Position numbers and translations under genes: made by a program. This document shows, in pieces, positions 24,698-26,197 of a DNA stretch of 26,197 nucleotides. Origin of the DNA: DASUME01 sp038257655 (lineage in GTDB: Bacteria; Myxococcota_A; Polyangia; Polyangiales; DASUME01). A model generated the notes under the pieces. The model made no database searches. It saw nothing but the letters and a program-made list of their open reading frames with translations, and was not told the origin of the DNA. The DNA lies in assembly GCA_038257655.1 (NCBI GenBank), contig JBBSJC010000039.1:1-26197 (forward strand). Reading direction: 5' to 3'. Position 1 is the stretch's first letter. Each line of letters opens with the position of its first letter.

Positions 24698-25008
24698 TAA
24701 CGAAATCGTTCGATGGTTTAAGGGAAGCAGTAGCTCGACTAGCCGCATCAGCGACCGTTCAGCGAGCGTATCTGCAAGAACTCGGGGTTGTGCCAAGTGC
24801 CGATGAGCTGGGCCTTGAATTCGACGATGCGCTTGCGCCCGTGCGCCACCAGTTGCATGGAGAGGCTGCGGCCGCTCTGAGGATTCTCGATGAGCTGCTC
24901 TCGGAAATGGACGAGACGCTCTGGAGCACGAACGCGCTAGAGGACCAGGCATGGCAGCGCGTCCGCGAGACTGCAGAAACGGCTAAGCGGGCACTCGCGA
25001 ACACATAG
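24694..25008 (+). CDS. Small acidic protein, candidate immunity protein for the Rhs toxin
   Basis: The product is 104 residues, mostly helical and acidic, with no signal peptide and no cysteines, so it is probably cytosolic. It reads as two helical stretches: REAVARLAASATVQRAYLQEL near the N-terminus and AAAALRILDELLSEMDETLW in the middle. I do not recognise its family. The ATG at 24694 overlaps the stop of the restored toxin frame as ATGA, the spacing of translationally coupled toxin-immunity pairs; with the frameshifted stop at 24662 the gap is 31 bases. Position, size and charge fit an immunity protein that binds a basic nuclease toxin. That role is inference. The frame is open upstream to 24532 but overlaps the toxin coding region. 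Confidence 0.75.
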   Translation: MITKSFDGLREAVARLAASATVQRAYLQELGVVPSADELGLEFDDALAPVRHQLHGEAAAALRILDELLSEMDETLWSTNALEDQAWQRVRETAETAKRALANT

Positions 25009-25060
25009 CGCTCGTGCGAGAGCGGACCACGTTTGCACATGTTCCGCATGTCGAGACATA

Positions 25061-25106
25061 ACGGGACCGCGAGCGGTCGAGCGGTTCCGCCCGGTAGGTT
25101 TTTACC
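25061..25106. terminator. Candidate bidirectional terminator
   Basis: Between the convergent immunity and TPM genes lies a perfect palindrome GACCGCGAGCGGTC (25065-25078), followed by GCGGTTCCGC and a small GGTA/TACC hairpin around a T-run (25093-25106). These could end transcription from one or both sides. The T-run is short and the stems are small, so this is tentative. Confidence 0.35.
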
Positions 25107-25162
25107 ATCGATGGTCTACATCGGCAGGTGCACCGCTCCTCCACTGACCGCTCAACGCCCTG

Positions 25163-25783
25163 CTACTTCCTGCATTCGTGCGGCCGGAACCGATCCGGAA
25201 TCATCTTACGTTTCACAAGCGGTATCAAAGCGCTCACACCCGCACGAATGCCGCCTTCCACGTCGCCGGTGCGAAATGTGGGGACCATCAGATTACGAAT
25301 GATCTCCGCAGCCTGGTGATCCGAAACTACGTCCTCGAGTCCGCATCCGACCTCAATGCGCACTTTCCGATCGTTCGGAGCGACCAAGAGCAGCACACCG
25401 TTGTTGAAACGCTGATATCCAAACCCTACAGCCTTTGCGTAGCTAAGGGAATAGTCTTCAATTGGACGCCCTTTTAGCGACGCGACAGTCACGATGCCGA
25501 CCTGATGGCAAGTCTCGCCGTGGAGTGCTGCTAAGGTCTTATGGAGCTCACTTTCCAAGGTCGAGCTCAACACAAGTGCCTGGTCGTCGACCCATTTCTC
25601 AGGAACGGCCGAAGCAATGGGCCCCGCCACTCCCTCAGCTCCCTTTTTGCAGCGACCTATCCAATCCCCCGGCGGCATTTCGTCTGCACTGTTTCCGCTC
25701 GGTGCTCCGCATGCCCACCACAAGGCTAATACAGCAAGCGTGGCACTTAGCACCTTGCTATGCGCAGGAAGGGCGTACTTCAT
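25163..25783 (-). CDS. TPM-domain (DUF477) exported protein, probable lipoprotein
   Basis: The product is 206 residues from the ATG at 25783. The N-terminus KVLSATLAVLALWWACGAP is a signal peptide with a poor but usable lipobox (WWAC). The rest is a TPM domain (about 65-190): VGIVTVASLKGRPIEDYSLSYAKAVGFG, then NNGVLLLVAPNDRKVRIEVGCGLEDVVSD, then IRNLMVPTFRTGDVEGGIRAGVSALI. TPM domains are found in periplasmic or membrane-attached proteins; a phosphatase activity was reported for a plant homologue and the bacterial role is unclear. The NGVLLLVAPNDRKVRIEVGxGLE block is strongly conserved, so the call is firm while the function is not. An in-frame ATG at 25819 adds 12 residues. No good ribosome site is seen for either. 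The insertion sequence begins just upstream and may carry or disrupt its promoter. Confidence 0.85.
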   Translation of the reverse strand: MKYALPAHSKVLSATLAVLALWWACGAPSGNSADEMPPGDWIGRCKKGAEGVAGPIASAVPEKWVDDQALVLSSTLESELHKTLAALHGETCHQVGIVTVASLKGRPIEDYSLSYAKAVGFGYQRFNNGVLLLVAPNDRKVRIEVGCGLEDVVSDHQAAEIIRNLMVPTFRTGDVEGGIRAGVSALIPLVKRKMIPDRFRPHECRK

Positions 25784-25830
25784 GGCGTGAATGTACGTCA
25801 CGTCAAAGCTCGGGTCCATGAGCTATGGCG

Positions 25831-25847
25831 TTGTGTACAGTGCACAA
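25831..25847. promoter_or_regulatory. 17-bp near-perfect palindrome upstream of the TPM gene
   Basis: TTGTGTACAGTGCACAA is symmetric except at one base pair (positions 6/12). It lies 48 bases upstream of the ATG at 25783. It could be an operator for the TPM gene, or mark the outer border of the insertion sequence, since TG-starting ends are typical of IS21 elements. Confidence 0.45.
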
Positions 25848-25882
25848 GGTGCGCGGACCCCTTCTGCGTATCTCGCGCTCAC

Positions 25883-25967
25883 GCGGACAGCAGGATCGGC
25901 AGCATGTGGACACCCGGATCGGCGTCCCGCGGACAGCGGGATCGGCGGTGCGGACAGCAGGATCGCG
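25883..25967. repeat. Four imperfect tandem repeats at the IS21 left end
   Basis: The unit GCGGACAGCAGGATCGGC occurs at 25883, as GTGGACACCCGGATCGGC at 25906, as GCGGACAGCGGGATCGGC at 25929, and as GCGGACAGCAGGATCGCG at 25950. Periods are 23, 23 and 21 bases. Arrays of similar units near the ends are a known feature of IS21-family elements, where they are probable transposase-binding sites. The second copy begins within TGTGGACA (25905), a plausible element terminus. Confidence 0.75.
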
Positions 25968-26049
25968 CGCTTGGGCGTGAGCTGAGCGGATCACGGTAGG
26001 GACCGTGACGTGAGGCGTCGCTCAGATACCCCCTCCGGGAGGAGGCGGG

Positions 26050-26197
26050 ATGGAGCGGCTGCCGATGCACAGATCACGAGAAATATTGCGACTACGTTGG
26101 GTGGTGGGACTTGGAGTCCGGCAAGCTGCGGCGAGCGCATGGGTCGGGCACAGCGTGGTGTCGAAGACTGCGGCACGCGCGCAGGCTGCGGGCCTCG
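26050..26197 (+). CDS. istA: IS21-family transposase IstA, N-terminal 49 residues
   Basis: The ATG at 26050 follows GGGAGGAGGCGGG, a strong ribosome site. The readable product begins MERLPMHRSREILRLRWVVG and continues through GLGVRQAAASAWVGHSVVSK to AARAQAAGL at the window edge. The pattern (P)M-x-x-R-E-[IV]-LRLRW-x-GLxxRQ, then a second helix with SxVSKxxxRAxAAGL, is the N-terminal HTH of IstA, which binds the element's terminal repeats. The DDE catalytic core lies outside the window. The frame is open to the edge with no defects, so the gene may be intact. Confidence 0.8.
   Translation, partial: MERLPMHRSREILRLRWVVGLGVRQAAASAWVGHSVVSKTAARAQAAGL

Larger units (their letters stand above)
25831..26197 (+). 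mobile_element. IS21-family insertion sequence, left end and start of istA (incomplete)
   Basis: The region combines the tandem end repeats, a perfect 7-bp hairpin TCACGGT/ACCGTGA at 25991-26008, and the N-terminus of an IstA-like transposase. The outer border is not resolved: TGTACAGTGCAC at 25833 and TGTGGACA at 25905 are both possible. The window ends inside istA, so istB and the right end are not visible. A contig ending inside a multicopy element is common in assemblies. Confidence 0.7.

Noticed and set aside
25883..25967. CRISPR-like array
   Set aside because: Period of 21-23 bases leaves only about five bases between units; this is an IS21 end-repeat array.

Overview
The window is GC-rich bacterial DNA with a Gram-negative gene set: an outer-membrane porin, lipoproteins and a YchF GTPase. 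The Cys-rich secreted lipoproteins, an LDL-receptor-A-like lipoprotein and a giant SpvB/TcdB/Rhs protein suggest a deltaproteobacterial or myxococcotal relative. That placement is inference from gene style, not from a marker gene. Both ends look like assembly boundaries. The left end is a probable chimeric join, where an alphaproteobacterial-looking dehydrogenase fragment is fused out of frame to a truncated porin. The right end runs into an IS21-family insertion sequence.

Layout. 1-718: dehydrogenase fragment and porin N-terminus (minus strand). 864-3076: ychF and a THUMP-domain RNA methyltransferase, overlapping by one base (plus). 3157-4598: FkbM methyltransferase and LDL-A-repeat lipoprotein (minus). 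4599-5053: intergenic, with a hexanucleotide-repeat hairpin. 5054-6422: RES toxin, its antitoxin and a promoter with a phased half-site array (minus). 6849-8021: zinc-dependent dehydrogenase (plus). 8021-8176: a 156-bp imperfect palindrome. 8190-9038: membrane-anchored exported protein of unknown function (minus). 9287-12072: ArsR-rhodanese regulator, metallo-beta-lactamase-fold persulfide-dioxygenase-like hydrolase and MFS transporter, with an operator/promoter that predicts a leaderless message. 12131-12180: nested hairpin. 12245-12919: iodotyrosine-deiodinase-like flavoprotein. 12999-14546: polytopic GT-C-like membrane protein (minus). 14910-25008: a 3250-residue Rhs/Tc-like toxin lipoprotein and a small immunity candidate. 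25163-25783: TPM-domain lipoprotein (minus). About 25831-26197: left end and start of an IS21-type istA.

How the genes work together. The clearest functional units are three. The first is a sulfur-stress operon: an ArsR-type sensor carrying a rhodanese domain controls a persulfide-type hydrolase and an exporter. The second is a RES toxin/antitoxin pair with its own operator. The third is a polymorphic toxin locus whose toxin tip has suffered a one-base frameshift. Restoring that base gives a conserved-looking toxin C-terminus whose stop codon overlaps the start of the next gene as ATGA, which argues that the next gene is the cognate immunity gene.

All homology calls come from reading the translations and recalling family signatures. 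No search was run.
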